In this document: one piece after another, positions 21,082 to 31,795 of the stretch
Layout of the letters: every line of letters begins with the position of its first letter
Numbering within the stretch: position 1 is the first letter of the stretch
DNA from: Zygnema cylindricum
Lineage: Eukaryota > Streptophyta > Zygnematophyceae > Zygnematales > Zygnemataceae
Length of the DNA: 64,000 nt
NCBI GenBank assembly: GCA_037447655.1
Contig: JBBHKE010002980.1
Coordinates: forward strand, 117,768-181,767
Reading direction: 5' to 3'
Notes under the pieces: generated by a model
Databases searched by the model: none
What the model saw: the letters and a program-made list of their open reading frames with translations, nothing else
Told to the model about the DNA's origin: nothing
Position numbers and translations under genes: made by a program

Positions 21082-21580
21082 CGAAGTGGAAAAAAGATTT
21101 TTTTAAACTTTGGAATATAGAGAACATCATGTAAGGTTCGTTTTACAACTTGACCATTGATTTCACATGCTTACTCCACGCTTCCTTTTGCTATAGCCTC
21201 AACACTGTTGTCATCCGCATAATAAATTCGACGAGTTGGAATTGGAGTGAGTGTCTTGAAGTAAGCCCGGTTGCCACACATGTGGGAGGAGCATCCGAAG
21301 TCCATAATCCACCCGTTCTCCTGAGGTCCTTCCATGAGATCTTTTGCAAGAGCAAAGAACTCATTATCATCCGATTGAGGAAATCTGACCACGTCTTGTT
21401 TTTCATCAAGACGTTCTTCTTGTGGCGGCTCGTCAAATGCAAGGAACGCCGCATTTTTAACTGGCAGTTTTAGTGTCGACCCTTTTGATGGTGAATCCGC
21501 TGACCGCACCCTCCATCCCGCACAATAAATTCTTATTTCACACGCTTTTATAAATGCCGGACACAACTGGAATACATGAC
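21082..21580 (-). pseudogene. Copia C protease
   Basis: The minus strand shows ENGWIMDFGCSSHMCGNRAYF, aligned with the active-site motif D-T-G-A-S, here DFGCS. PIPTRRIYYADDNSVEAIAKG and a stop-interrupted continuation follow. Loss of the catalytic Thr/Ser and Ala suggests inactivity. The CCHC knuckle lies just upstream. Confidence 0.75.
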
Positions 21581-22265
21581 CTTGACCAAAGCAATAGACA
21601 CACCTATCATATTGCCTATAATTAGGAATAGGGGTAAAGTTTCTGTTTCCAGGAAATCTCGTAGGCTTATATGTCTGTGCATTGTAAGCTACTACTGTCT
21701 GTCCACCATTTAAGGATATGTGAGAGGCCTCTTTGTCTAAAATATAAGCTTAAGCTACAGTTATATTCCATTTACTCTTCTCTAACCTTTTTAACTGCTC
21801 TGCTGCTCATTTATATTCGGTAGGTAGACCTCTCATTAGAATCATAGCTTGATGATAAGGAGAAAAACTCCCCCCGGAACATGCTTTTTCTGATAATAGA
21901 AGCTTCAAGCCATTACAATATGAGTTTATGTCACCCCCAGTATACTTATAGTCCCAATTTTTTCCAGTAGTTACAACCTCATTCAGCTCACTACCTAAGA
22001 CATAAGATTCACTCAGAGCCGTCTATAATTCAGATGTCGTAGATATATTGATATATGTCATGTTTAGATCTTCTGAAAAAATTAACTTCAGAACATGCAA
22101 TGCATCCTAATTTTTCTTTCCAAAATCCGGATCCGTATCCGGAAGGATACCAGAAATCACATCATATAATTTCACTTGATCAGGTAAGACTTAGTCAAAT
22201 CCGCCCAATAAAGATACTTCTGCCCATTAAACTTCGGGATCCGTGTGGGAGGGGCCATGACGTGT
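21540..22265 (-). pseudogene. Copia C gag
   Basis: gag begins MAPPTRIPKFNGQKYLYWADL at 22258 on the minus strand, only a few bases from the LTR. The start ATG sits in a stretch (GTCATGGCCCCTCCCAC) that resembles the half-tRNA primer site of element B. Broken frames follow. The knuckle C-VY-C-FGQG-H-VFQL-C is at about 21545-21605. Confidence 0.75.
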
Positions 22266-23276
22266 TGATTTGAGGCACCTGGTGCCACTGAAGAAGATGA
22301 AGATGCACCGACTGTTGTCATGACAATCAAATATGCAGAGAGGAAACTCTCACAAAATTGCGCAATAGACCAGCTTCACAATGAAGCCCCAGACAAACCA
22401 TACACACACTAGGTCTGCAAATTTGCCACAATATAGGATATACACCAAGGAAACAATATGCAGAATTTCACAAGGTTCTGCCAAAAGATCAGAATGATCT
22501 TACAATTCAAAAACACTCAAAAAGTGCTTCGCAGTTTTTCATACATAGAAATCCTACTATCCTAAAATAATCTAAGTCCTATATAGACAAGTGAGCCTAC
22601 AGCTGATCACGCCGTACCACAACTACTATTGTCCGTCGGTACACTACTCTTCGTCAACAAACTCACACCCTCGAATATACATAAATGTTTTCACCAATCA
22701 CACAGCCGCTAAAATAAAATTAGTACGCGGTCAAAGTTCGTCCGCTGAAATGACAATATAGTCAATATTTCTCTTCCAAAAATGACGGCCGACTTTGTCC
22801 CCCTTCCACGTATTCTTGCATCACCAAAGATGAACCTCCACGTGTAAGTTTGGTCCTCAATTGAAACTGTACTTCTTCTTCTGGAACAATCAACCTTGAC
22901 TTCCTCACGGATCGACACGTGTGCCTGAAGTGCACCAAAACTGTGTACTCCCTTTGGAGTTACATACTCACTAAATCATGTCCTCGTCAATTTATCTTAT
23001 TACAAACTGACTAAAGTTCTAAACACCTTTCTTGCGCAGACCGGTATAGCTGTTATGACTTTGTTGTGACTGCTATGATTGTTGTGACTGCTATGACTGC
23101 TATGACTTGTCAGCGCAGCTGTGATATTAGAGCAGCGCAGCTGCGATGTCAGATCACCGCAGCATAGCAACATAGCAGCATGCGTAGTATACAAGGTTTC
23201 CAGCTGCGATGTCAGACTTAGCGCAGCATGGCAGTTTAGCAGCAAAATATAGAGAGGACTCAAGGTTTCCAAAACA
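22266..23276 (-). repeat. 5' LTR of copia C (LTR-3)
   Basis: 1011 bp, colinear with 17050-18060 with scattered differences. Its ends are TG and CA on the same positions. With it, element C is a complete LTR-internal-LTR unit of 6227 bp, nested in copia D. No 5-bp duplication is visible at its borders (TCTAT against AAATC). Confidence 0.9.
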
Positions 23277-23280
23277 AAAT

Positions 23281-23919
23281 CTTGTACTACTTACCTTAAT
23301 TATTTTGAGGTCATGGATACAGGTACTGTCCTAAGCTGAAAAAGGCTAATGAAACATGTTTATACAGGCCAGGTTGGCAGCAAAGCCAATATCACAAAGG
23401 CTTATCTGGGAATCCTACCCGTGGAAATGTTTTTTTTAAGCTTTTGTAACTGCTGCAGATGAGTCTTTAAGTTTCAATGAGACATAGGATGCAGAGTTAT
23501 TTGTTATGGCGGCAGCCATGGAGGGTCTTAAGGATGCAGGATGGATCATGGACACAGGAGCATCTACCCACATGTTTAGGAACAAGGCGGCTTTTACGAA
23601 TATGCAGCAAACATCTCCAAATAGTATTTACTATGCTTGTTCCATGAGTGTTCAAACCTCAGCTCAGGGTGATGTATCTTTGATGGTAGATGTGGGGGGA
23701 AATTCGGTAGAAAGAACCCTTCACCATGATTTGTTTATTCCATACTTTAAGAAAAATCTTCTTTCAACATCTTTAGTGGAGAGCAAAGGCTTTGAAGTCA
23801 TTCTGAAAGGAGGTAGAGAAGTTGTTAGCAAGAAAGGGAAAGTAGCACTAATAGGAACTAGAGAAGCTAGCAAAATGTACCGGATGGACATGGCTGAACT
23901 ATCGTATGACCTAGACTAG
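23281..23919 (+). pseudogene. Copia D protease, continuation after copia C
   Basis: A 137-aa plus-strand frame (23506-23919) reads AGWIMDTGASTHMFRNKAAF with the intact copia active-site motif DTGAS. VERTLHHDLFIPYFKKNLLSTSLVESKGFEVIL and the protease end YRMDMAEL follow. The upstream part (23281-23505) is gag tail with stops. It joins gag at 17049 once element C is removed. At about 23920 it is cut by an LTR-1 fragment, so integrase and RT of D are missing. Confidence 0.8.
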
Positions 23920-24192
23920 TAGGATAAGGTAATGGACTATTGCGAAATTGACGTACGGTAGGTACCAAGATCAAATCCTGGCTCCGTCAATCTCCCTTTT
24001 AGAAAACCCAATGAATCTACTTCCTGTCTCTCTCTGGACAGCACAGGCAACCATGGCTAACTCCTCCTCCAGTCTTCAGTGACTACGACAAGTGTGGGGA
24101 CTTGAGTGAGGAGTTAGAGGCAGGCTGTCAATATCTTCTATTTGATTTTTATTTTGCAATCTCTAGACCTAGATAATACTTGAATTACAACA
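23920..24192 (-). repeat. LTR-1 fragment (U3 end) with tRNA-like block
   Basis: About 270 bp equal to the U3 end of LTR-1. It contains the tRNA-like block (TAGGATAAGGTAATGG, then AGATCAAATCCTGG at 23926-23990), the GAGGAGTTAGAGGCAG block and a terminal ACAACA at 24192 (minus-strand TGTTGTAATTC). The rest of the LTR is missing. It separates copia D from the gypsy half. Confidence 0.65.
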
Positions 24193-25465
24193 GGAACAAC
24201 GTCTCGCACAGAAAAACAACAACTTTTAGTCTCTCACCAATTGTTCAGTTCGCAGAACGGACCGACTCCGTAGACTTCACTTTCTGTAGATTCTATCACT
24301 TTCGATCAAGTTGCAGTGGAGGAGGTCGAAGGGACGACGGACCGACCCCTGTGAAGTTAAGACCCATCAAGGAGGAGGCAGACATGGTTAACGCACTCAA
24401 GAAGAAGTAGAAGACCGCCAAAAACAAAACCAACGATATGTCCCCCGAGGAGCTCCAACGTAGTAGGTTGAATCGACTATGCTTTCAGTGCGGTTCCCCA
24501 GACCATATGGCCAGTGAATGCCCCAAAAACAAAGGCCCTAGGAGGGGCTAGGTTAATGTCATGAGACTCGATAGAGAAGGTGGAGATCCCTTAGTTTTTT
24601 GGGTAAAATCGGTGGCAGCGCAACCAGTTTTATGGTGGATTGGCGCGCTTCGGGGAACTTTATCAACGAGAAGACGGTGAAGAAGTTGAAACTCCCTCTC
24701 ATCATTATTCCAAACTATGAATCAGTTTAATTGGCCGATGGCAGTTTGATTATGATTACCCATTGCACACCACAGTTATGAGTTGGTATGGGGAATTTTC
24801 ATTGGTATAACACTTTTCAGGTCTTACCCCTCGAAGATCATGTGGTAATCTTAGGGAAGCCATGGCTCCAAAAGTGGAATCCGAAGATTGGTTGGAGGAG
24901 TAATTTTATGAAAGTGGGTAAAGGCAAAAGAGAGTTCGAGGTAAAGGTGGGAATGGTTGGTACATGGAAGAGGGACGCCTGCTTTCGGCTTTACAACTTA
25001 AGAGGGCGCTCAAGAAAGGGGAAACAATTAGAATGGCGGTCGTACAACCTGTGGAGGAATTCAAGGATGGAATTTCGGAGGAGTGGGAAAAAATGGATCT
25101 TGACTTCGGCTCCATAAGAGGGAACACCGCAGGAAAGGCTTCCGTTGAGGTCTCTGAAGTCGTCACAAATTTTCTCGAGGAGTATGCTAATGTTTTCCCC
25201 CAAAACTCCTAGATGGTTTACCTTCAAAACGCGTCATAGACCACAACATTGAGCCCTTCAAAACGCGACATAGACCACAAAATCGAGCTTGTTTCGGGAG
25301 CACTACCCCCGGCCAACAAGGTGTATAAAATGAGTTACACCGAGTTAAACGAACTTAAGAGAAACCTTTCAGGGTTAGAAGAGGCCGGAGCAATAGAGCC
25401 GAGCAAGTCGCCATACGGAGCCCTCGTCCTCTTCGTGAACAAGAAATATGGAGTTCTACATATGT
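24193..25465 (+). pseudogene. Ty3/gypsy half: gag tail, protease, RT N-terminus
   Basis: The plus strand carries gag ending in the knuckle C-FQ-C-GSPD-H-MASE-C (24480-24530). A protease follows with MVDWRASGNFINEKTVKKLKLPL (catalytic D-S-G changed to D-W-R) and LEDHVVILGKPWLQKWNPKIGW. The RT opening is HKIELVSGALPPANKVYKMSYTELNELK, then IEPSKSPYGALVLFVNKKYGVLHMC. It stops at this Met-Cys at 25465, exactly where the minus-strand gypsy half (15332) begins. Stops and frameshifts are frequent. Confidence 0.85.
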
Positions 25466-25586
25466 GTTGTTGTTCTACAACCACCGTTGCAAGAGTAAAC
25501 CAGCAGTAGTAGTGGAAGTAGACATGAAAGCAGCAAAAACTATCAAAGTATCCACTCAATTGCCAACTTTGATCTGACACAAAATA
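25466..25586 (-). pseudogene. Copia gag start fragment with leader
   Basis: The reverse complement reads MSTSTTTAGLLLQRWL, the start of an LTR-2 family gag (compare MSTSTTSVG in D). It is cut after about 20 codons by the gypsy junction. The leader and a primer-site-like TTGTGTCAGATC connect it to the LTR at 25587, so this LTR is the 5' LTR of a second, nearly deleted element. Confidence 0.65.
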
Positions 25587-26491
25587 TGACTTAAAAGACC
25601 AATATGCCTCAAATTTTCCACAGTGATACACAATACAATAAACTGACAATTTCTAAAATTGTAGCTTAAATGATTAAGTAAATCATAAGATATGATGTTT
25701 AGAAGTTTCCCAAAAACTGCAATTTTTTTAAAATCATATTCCCAAAACTGGATGCTATAAAATTGGCTAAGTCCTAAGTTATATACTCATAGTGTGTATC
25801 TACTTATCTACAATAATTTGGGTAACCGTTACTACGGTTATAATCCTGACTAACGATAGAGCATCCTACATGTACGTCATCGTACCTCAAAACCCTAATT
25901 ATTACTTTCTAAAAACCTGATTAATGGAACACTATTTTTTATTCCACTAAACTACAAAACAATGTTAATCAGATATTTCCAGATATTGAACAGTACACAA
26001 AACGTTCCAACCGTATACAAAACGTGCCAAATGCTTAGTCAACGGTAATCGCTTAAGTCTAGCGAATATGGTCGTGTAGTATAAAGCACCTAAGTGCTTC
26101 GTCATTTCTGGTCCCACGCCAATCATGCTTGTGATCCCTCGTGAATCATGCTTATGTTCCCAGGTGAATCGCGTCCGTTGGAATAAATTCAATCGACGAT
26201 GGTACCGTCGACCTGTACCATATATTTTTGGAAAACCCTGTCCAGATCCCGTTTGTCCGATCTTGTGAATCGAATCGTTAACTGCGTGACACGTATAGCT
26301 GACTATCGGCGCCACTTTGAAAAATTTGGATAGGTTCTTTTGCCGACACGTGTCCCTGCAAAAGTACAATACACTCTATTGTACTTTTTGCTACTGTAAC
26401 GCTAATTGAGGTAAGTATTACAATAGACTACTTAGAAAATATTCTAAGTGATTTAACCCCTAATTACTGAAATAAAGATATATAAATTACA
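25587..26491 (-). repeat. LTR-2 shared by copia G and a gag fragment
   Basis: About 905 bp, the reverse complement of the D LTR at 15333-16239 with scattered differences. On its right, GGGAGTGT on the minus strand is the polypurine tract of copia G. On its left are a leader and gag start. It is a second case of one LTR serving two elements. Confidence 0.8.
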
Positions 26492-26960
26492 ACACTCCCT
26501 TAAATCTTTAGACTCAGTTACTCACTTAGTCCAATAACACTTCTGCAAAACTGTAACTTAGGAGCAGGAAGGGCTTTTGTTAACATGTCAGCCACCATTT
26601 TGTCATCCGGTAAATAACATAATTTAACGACTTTTGCAAGTATTTTGTCTCTTACAAAGTCAAGTCTAACATCTATGTGTTTGCTCTTAAAATGATGGCT
26701 GGGCTTAGAGGCAATTGCAATGGCTGTATGGTTGTCACACCTGATAGCTTGAGGACCAATTTGCATATACCCAAGTTCTTGTAAAATAGACTTGACCCAT
26801 AGGAGCTCCTCGAGGGCAGAAGCTGCTTCCATATATTATGACTCCATTGTAGATTGAGCTGTAACCTTTTGTAATTTGCTACTCCAACAGCAAGTTCCAT
26901 CTCTTATATTCAAAACAAAGTCGGTCGTATATTTTCAGCTTGGCATGTCTCCATAGCTAG
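26492..26960 (-). pseudogene. Copia G RNase H
   Basis: A 104-aa frame reads MEAASALEELLWVKSILQELGYMQIGPQAIRCDNHTAIAIASKPSHHFKSKHIDVRLDFVRDKILAKVVKLCYLPDDKMVADMLTKALPAPKLQFC, the copia RNase H domain and pol C-terminus. It is the best-kept RNase H in the window. The SYGDMPS tail of RT precedes it at about 26935-26960. Confidence 0.85.
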
Positions 26961-27610
26961 CATCGATTCATGTCTTTATTTTCACCTCTCCTCCTCCCAG
27001 TACAAGCTTGAGATTTCGAGTACCTACAAGATATCTCAACACCTTTTTTGCAACTTCCCAATCTGCCTCTTGTAGAACATATACAGAATGATTTGAGCTA
27101 ATTCTCTTAAAACCTAGCCCAGTCAAAAACTCATCTTACTTCAAATTCCATTGTTTGCGGGCTTGTTTAGCCCATACAAAGATTTCATTAGTTTACCTCT
27201 TTTCTTTTTTCTGCATACATATTAGGTTGTTTCATGTAGATGGTCTCTTCTAATTCTCCATGCAAGAAAGCAGTTTTAACATCCATTTGTTTTATTTCTA
27301 TATTCTCTATAGCCGCTAAACTTAGCAAGATTCAGTAGGAAATCTAACAATTGGAGAGAAGGTTTTTTCAAAATCAATACCTTCTTTTTATTATACCCCT
27401 TGGCCACTAGTCTGGCCTTATACCTTTGAATGGTGTTGTCCAGGTTCAACTTCACCTTGAATACCCATTTGTTGCCGATGGCTTTTCTGCCTGGAGGAAG
27501 AACCACCAGCTCCCACGTATGTGCTTCCATAATAGATTTCATTTCATCATTCGCCGCCTCGATCCAATGATTTCCCTCACGTGATGAAAAGGCCTCTTGA
27601 ATTGTTAGAG
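26961..27610 (-). pseudogene. Copia G reverse transcriptase, internally deleted
   Basis: The RT opening [53 protein letters not shown] is readable at 27380-27542. Fragments of the middle follow ([16 protein letters not shown] near 27250-27290). At about 27065-27075 the sequence jumps from the late RT (EVAKKVLRYLVGTRNL) to the HSVYVLQE region, so the YVDD segment is missing. Deletion and frameshifts make it inactive. Confidence 0.75.
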
Positions 27611-28494
27611 GCTCCTCTGTCGCTGCACAAAAAGCAAAGTGAGAGCTTCACTGTAGACGGCTGCTAAATCTCTTTCCCCTCGGAAATTCTGAGGCTGAAA
27701 TTGTCCGCAGTCTCCGATTTGACTGCCTTTGCTGATCCGCGATTTGTGGTGTAACCGTTTGTTCCGCCTGAGCTGGAACTTGTGGTGAAGCCTTTTGTGA
27801 AGTCACTAAGGGAACTGAAAGAAGAGTACTCCCATTTGGCTGTGGAAAGTAAACTTGCTGCATGTGGTGAAAAATGACATATCCCTATTTTTCTTTTGCC
27901 GGTTTGTCTGGCAATTGAAAAGAGTCAACCGAATCCATCTCATCTTTAATCAGGATATTTCTAGAGATAACCACTTTCTTTTTCTCAAATACAAAAACTC
28001 TATAACCTTTTGCATTATCATCATACCCCATGAAAATTCCCGGTAAGCCCTTAGCATCCATTTTCCATCTATCATATAAAGTATCTAGAATAAAATACTT
28101 GCTGCCAAAGATCTTAAAGTGACTAACATCAGGTTTCTCTCTTTTCCAAAGCCTAAAATGTGTAGTGCTAATAGATATAGAAGCAATTCTATTCTTAATA
28201 TAAACAGCGCAGTTAAGTGCTTCAGTCAGAATTTCAAATCTAACCCTTTATTTGCAAGCATGGACCGAGCACTTTCTGTCACTGTCCTATTTAATCTTTC
28301 ACAAACACCATTTTGTTCCGATGTATATGGAACTCTAAATTGTGACTGATACCTTCCTAAAGGAGAAACTCTTCGAATTCCTTTGATGTATATTCTCCCC
28401 CATTGTCCGATCTCAGCGCCAAGATTGGAACTCCATGAAGCTTTTCCGCCCACGCTTTGTAGTGTTTGAAGTGAGTAAACACTTCACTTTTATG
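27611..28494 (-). pseudogene. Copia G integrase and linker
   Basis: The minus strand shows VPYTSEQNGVCERLNRTVTESARSMLANKGLDLKF (28226-28340) with the catalytic Glu in CERLNRT. Upstream in shifted frames is SWRSNLGAEIGQWGRIYIKGI-type sequence covering DNGGEYTS. Downstream the integrase tail is broken (27900-28200), and a Gln/Pro-rich linker MQQVYFPQPNGSTLL lies at 27648-27863. The order matches copia. Confidence 0.75.
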
Positions 28495-28772
28495 TTACAT
28501 GAAGTAAACTTTGGTAAATCTCGAGTAGTCATCGGTAAATATAACCATATAGTAGACGCCTCCAGCCGAAGCCACTTGTGAAGGACCGAGAACATCAGAA
28601 TGTATTAGCTGCAAAACTTTCTCCGATCTGTGGTGTGTTTCCTGTGGAAATGGCAATTTGTGGATCTTGCCAAGTGAACAACCATCACATGACTTTATAG
28701 GATGGGAACTAAGAGAAACTTGCTCAACTTTTCCTGAATTCACCATTTTCTTAAGGCTATCATAATTCATAA
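28495..28772 (-). pseudogene. Copia G GAG-pre-integrase and integrase start, truncated
   Basis: A 91-aa frame reads NYDSLKKMVNSGKVEQVSLSS, then SCDGCSLGKIHKLPFPQ (zinc-binding Cys pair), VLQLIHSDVLGPSQVASAGGVYYMVIFTDDYSRFTKVYFM with two catalytic Asp. It is cut at about 28772 by an LTR-1 copy in the opposite orientation, losing the His pair, protease and gag. Confidence 0.85.
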
Positions 28773-29659
28773 TAGGGTATGATAGTTATATAAATAGTTA
28801 CATTTAGACTAATTCATTTAACGGGAACTATATACAAAATGCATAAAAACAGTTGTGTAAAGTACGAAATACGGTACGGTTACCAAATAAATATCGCGCA
28901 TTTTGTTTGACATCGGAAAGAATACCGCGCAAGTATTTATGACGGCTACGATTGGAATTTGGATTTGATCGGACGGCCGCAAGGATGCCGAGATTGCGGA
29001 ATAGGATTTTGGCGGTTTGCGATCACCGCCACATCGAATGACACGTGGCAAAACCACATTGGATTGCGGCAACTTCGAGGATTACGGAAACGAATCTTGA
29101 TATGACATGTGTCGACATTTTGGCCATGTCGTACGATGGCCGTACAGAAAGTACACCAGCACCTGTACTTTTCTACACGACACAGTATTTTAATTGGTGC
29201 CGTACTTCAGTAGATAGAGTTTTAGAGGGAGATAAGACTTAGAAAAATTTGGTAGATAGGACCCTCTCTGTGAGAGAGCTTCTGTACAAAAGGTTATCTT
29301 TGACCATTCATAAGAATCAATTTACTTGACCATTTTTAGTGATTTTTTTTGCTGCGGACTCAAGGGAAATCAAGCTACAAAGGAGTGTAGTCGGTCAGGG
29401 TTTTTGCCTGCCAGGGTGGCTGCATTTTTAATGGAAAGTCAAAGTGGGTGAATCTGTCTAAAACTCATATTCTAACTTTGCATTCTGTGGTGGAACTGAG
29501 CACACAGAAAGTCTTATTCACAGGGGTGAAGCTATAATGGGTTTGTGATTGTCAAGGGGTCAGTCATTTGGGTTAATATCAACTTGGAGTCGGCACTATC
29601 TAGATAAGCTTCTTTTGGATCTGCCTACTCTGAGGGCCAATGGAGGTCTCAGAGTTTCA
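28773..29659 (+). repeat. LTR-1 copy, 5'-truncated
   Basis: About 887 bp of LTR-1 in plus orientation. It lacks the U3 end with the tRNA-like block and ends GGAGGTCTCAGAGTTTCA at 29659. It contains the GGCCGTACAGAAAGTAC block and the GAGAGAGCTTCTGTAC block seen in other copies. It lies between copia G and the gypsy F gag, and no internal coding part follows. Confidence 0.75.
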
Positions 29660-30047
29660 GTTCCACATCCCTCCGAATAGACGCCTTGAGTCCCTTAACA
29701 TACCGATCAACCGCTTCATCCTCCGTCATCGTTGGGATTTGAACCTTGCATTCTAATAATCGTTGCGTGTACTCCAAAACAGAAGTGCGTTGTTTCAACA
29801 CCAAAATCCTATCCCTCGCGACCTTAACTGTGTTCACGGGTTGCAAAGAGGCACGAAGAGAATTGACGAACATGGTCCAAACACTGGGTACCTCGTCGCT
29901 TTCCACCATTTCCCTCCACCATGTCCTTGCGGCTCCTTTAAATAACCCTCCCGCGTAATACACCTTTTCACGCTCAAACAAGCCCGGGAAGTTCTCCAGA
30001 TAACTCGCTACCAAAACAACCACGCGTCTGCAATTCCGTGTCATCTA
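29660..30047 (-). pseudogene. Gypsy F gag, second part
   Basis: A 131-aa frame reads VLVASYLENFPGLFEREKVYYAGGLFKGAARTWWREMVESDEVPSVWTMFVNSLRASLQPVNTVKVARDRILVLKQRTSVLEYTQRLL and ends in DEAVDRYVKGLKASIRRDVELKL. This is the retrotransposon gag domain of Ty3/gypsy elements (W-F and Q-x-x-SV-x-EY signature). It is separated from its N-terminus by the LTR-1 at 30048-31030, and pol of this element is not present. Confidence 0.85.
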
Positions 30048-31030
30048 TGAACTATAGAATTCAGGAGGCCTCTAGGTAGTTTTTAACGAACCCACTCTTT
30101 GCCACTACCACAGCTGCCCAAGCAGACAAATTGACAATCTGACTACACCCCTTTGCGGTCTGGACTTCCTTGAGTCCCAACAAAAAAAAACATTGAAACG
30201 GCCAACCAGCCGATTAGTTATAGGTTGGCAAAAATGCCAATTTATAGAAACTCTCAATGAGAGAGGTGAATGTCTACAAAAATTTTCTAAGTCCCAAACC
30301 CCTCACAAAACCCCTATTTACTATAGTACGATCCTATCAAATCACTCTACAGTACAGAAAAGTACTACGGCCGATGTATTTTTTTTACGACCTGTATACG
30401 ACAAGGCCATTGAGTGGATGCGTGTCCACTTTTAAGTCGTCTTTATGTTCTCCGGAATTCTCGCGACCAAATGTTATCTCTCCACGTGTTGCTAGGTCAC
30501 GCGACGTCCGAAAACTGCCAAAGTGACCATTCAGGGATTTCGGCGGCGAAATGTGCCGTCACATCATAAACCGACATTCAATATTAGCCGTCGAAACAAA
30601 TGTCCGATTCATTTATTTTGTGCGAGATCGTGTTCGCACTTTATATTAGTTAGTTCTATGTCCCTTCATTCGTCATTGCGTTAATCACATTCAGGGTCAT
30701 TACATAGTTTAAATAATTATAACACCCTACGTATGCTAACGAACTCCTACGACAGAGCAGTTAGAGCTGACGGCTACGCCTAGCTTTGCCGGTTGGAGGT
30801 TTGAGTCCTGTCGGACTCAACCTTTTGTAAAGAGTGACTTAAGTCACTCTTTAGTCCTCACTATGGAGCGGAGGCAGCCATGGTTCTACCACTGTCTCTC
30901 TCCATCAGTTCTACAATAAGTATGGGGGCTAAAGAGAAGAACTGGAGGCAGGTTGCCTGCGCTTTTCTTGTCTTTTTCCGCTAATCTATTTAGATCTAGA
31001 AAAAACCCTAAAAATCTAGTTATTTCAACA
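30048..31030 (-). repeat. LTR-1 copy inside gypsy F gag
   Basis: About 983 bp, on the minus strand from TGTTGAAATAACTAG to GAATTCTATAGTTCA. It carries the family blocks, including the antisense tRNA-like block and CAGTTCTAC near 30905. It splits gypsy gag after HKNLDVV. No clear 5-bp duplication (ACGTC right, ATCTA left). No internal region of its own, so it is probably a solo LTR. Confidence 0.75.
30744..30820 (+). other. tRNA-like segment in LTR-1 copy
   Basis: Box-A-like GACAGAGCAGTTAGAGC and a near-perfect box B GGTTTGAGTCC (10 of 11 to GGTTCGANTCC) about 45 bp apart. It lies antisense to the LTR, at the same place as in the other copies, and keeps the best box B among them. Confidence 0.55.
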
Positions 31031-31267
31031 ACGTCGAGATTCTTATGCTTGGCATGGTCAAATTCATCGGAAAGTCTTAACTTGGGCCTCCGCAAATCTC
31101 TCTCGGCGCCTCTATGTGTCCGATCACCAAGACGAGATTCTAAAGTTGCGACGGTGTCGCTTAGGTGAGCGTTTTGCAATCTAACATTCTCCAATTCCTA
31201 AAATACTCGCTCAAACACAACAGCTGTGGACACGCCATGACCTTCCATGTTGTTGGGTCAGGAGGAT
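31031..31267 (-). pseudogene. Gypsy F gag, N-terminal part
   Basis: The minus strand starts MEGHGVSTAVVFERVF, then a TAG, then ELENVRLQNAHLSDTVATLESRLGD (coiled-coil-like) and LRRPKLRLSDEFDHAKHKNLDVV. The frame then enters the inserted LTR-1. The gag start lies about 15 bases from the primer-binding site. Confidence 0.7.
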
Positions 31268-31268
31268 A

Positions 31269-31280
31269 GCTTCGATACCA
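31269..31280 (-). other. Primer-binding site of gypsy F
   Basis: On the minus strand TGGTATCGAAGC follows the LTR end after one base and matches 10 of 12 bases of the 3' end complement of initiator tRNA-Met (TGGTATCAGAGC). Unlike copia A, B and E, this is the ordinary 3'-end type of primer site. Confidence 0.75.
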
Positions 31281-31281
31281 A

Positions 31282-31757
31282 TGTTAAAGGGGTGAGACTA
31301 GTCCACACACAGCGATAGTACACAGCGGAATATAACTAGGAGTTCACTCGTAGCAACAGCAAAAGCCCACAATGTACACAGCTTACAAAATGAAGAGCTT
31401 GAAAGTTTATATTTCTCCGAGAAAGGGATTTCAAAATTGATTGCATGCTGGGAGAAGTCTACTTGCAAAATAGTGTCTCTTCACTAAGTCTACCCACTAT
31501 TTAAACTAGTTACTTGTTAGTCAATCTCGTACTACAGCTAGTCAACTATGTACACGTGGACAGTCTTCATTAACTACACCCTATCCACACTAGGTTCTAG
31601 AACTATACAGTTCAATCTACATTTTGCTACGTTGCTTTGCTGCTAAGTTGCATAACTTTGCTGCTATACTGCGTTGCTATGATGTTATGCTGCGCTAGTC
31701 TGACATCGCAACTAAAGAAGCTTCTCAACTCTGCTTCTAATCTGTAACCGTGTTACA
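31282..31757 (-). repeat. 5' LTR of gypsy F (outer end tentative)
   Basis: The inner end TGTTAAAGG (minus-strand CCTTTAACA) is fixed by the primer site. The outer end is placed at GTTACA near 31757 (minus-strand TGTAACACGG), because it is the only CA terminus before the copia H LTR. The region 31620-31710 contains GCTGCTATACTGCGTTGCTATG-like words, also typical of LTR-3. Confidence 0.5.
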
Positions 31758-31795
31758 AAGATGCGTTTTGCCTTTGACCCTTCTGTTGGGTTTGT

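Noticed and set aside
17045-23281. 5-bp target duplication for copia C
   Set aside because: TCTAT on the left and AAATC on the right do not match; the element is nested in copia D, but its duplication is not visible.
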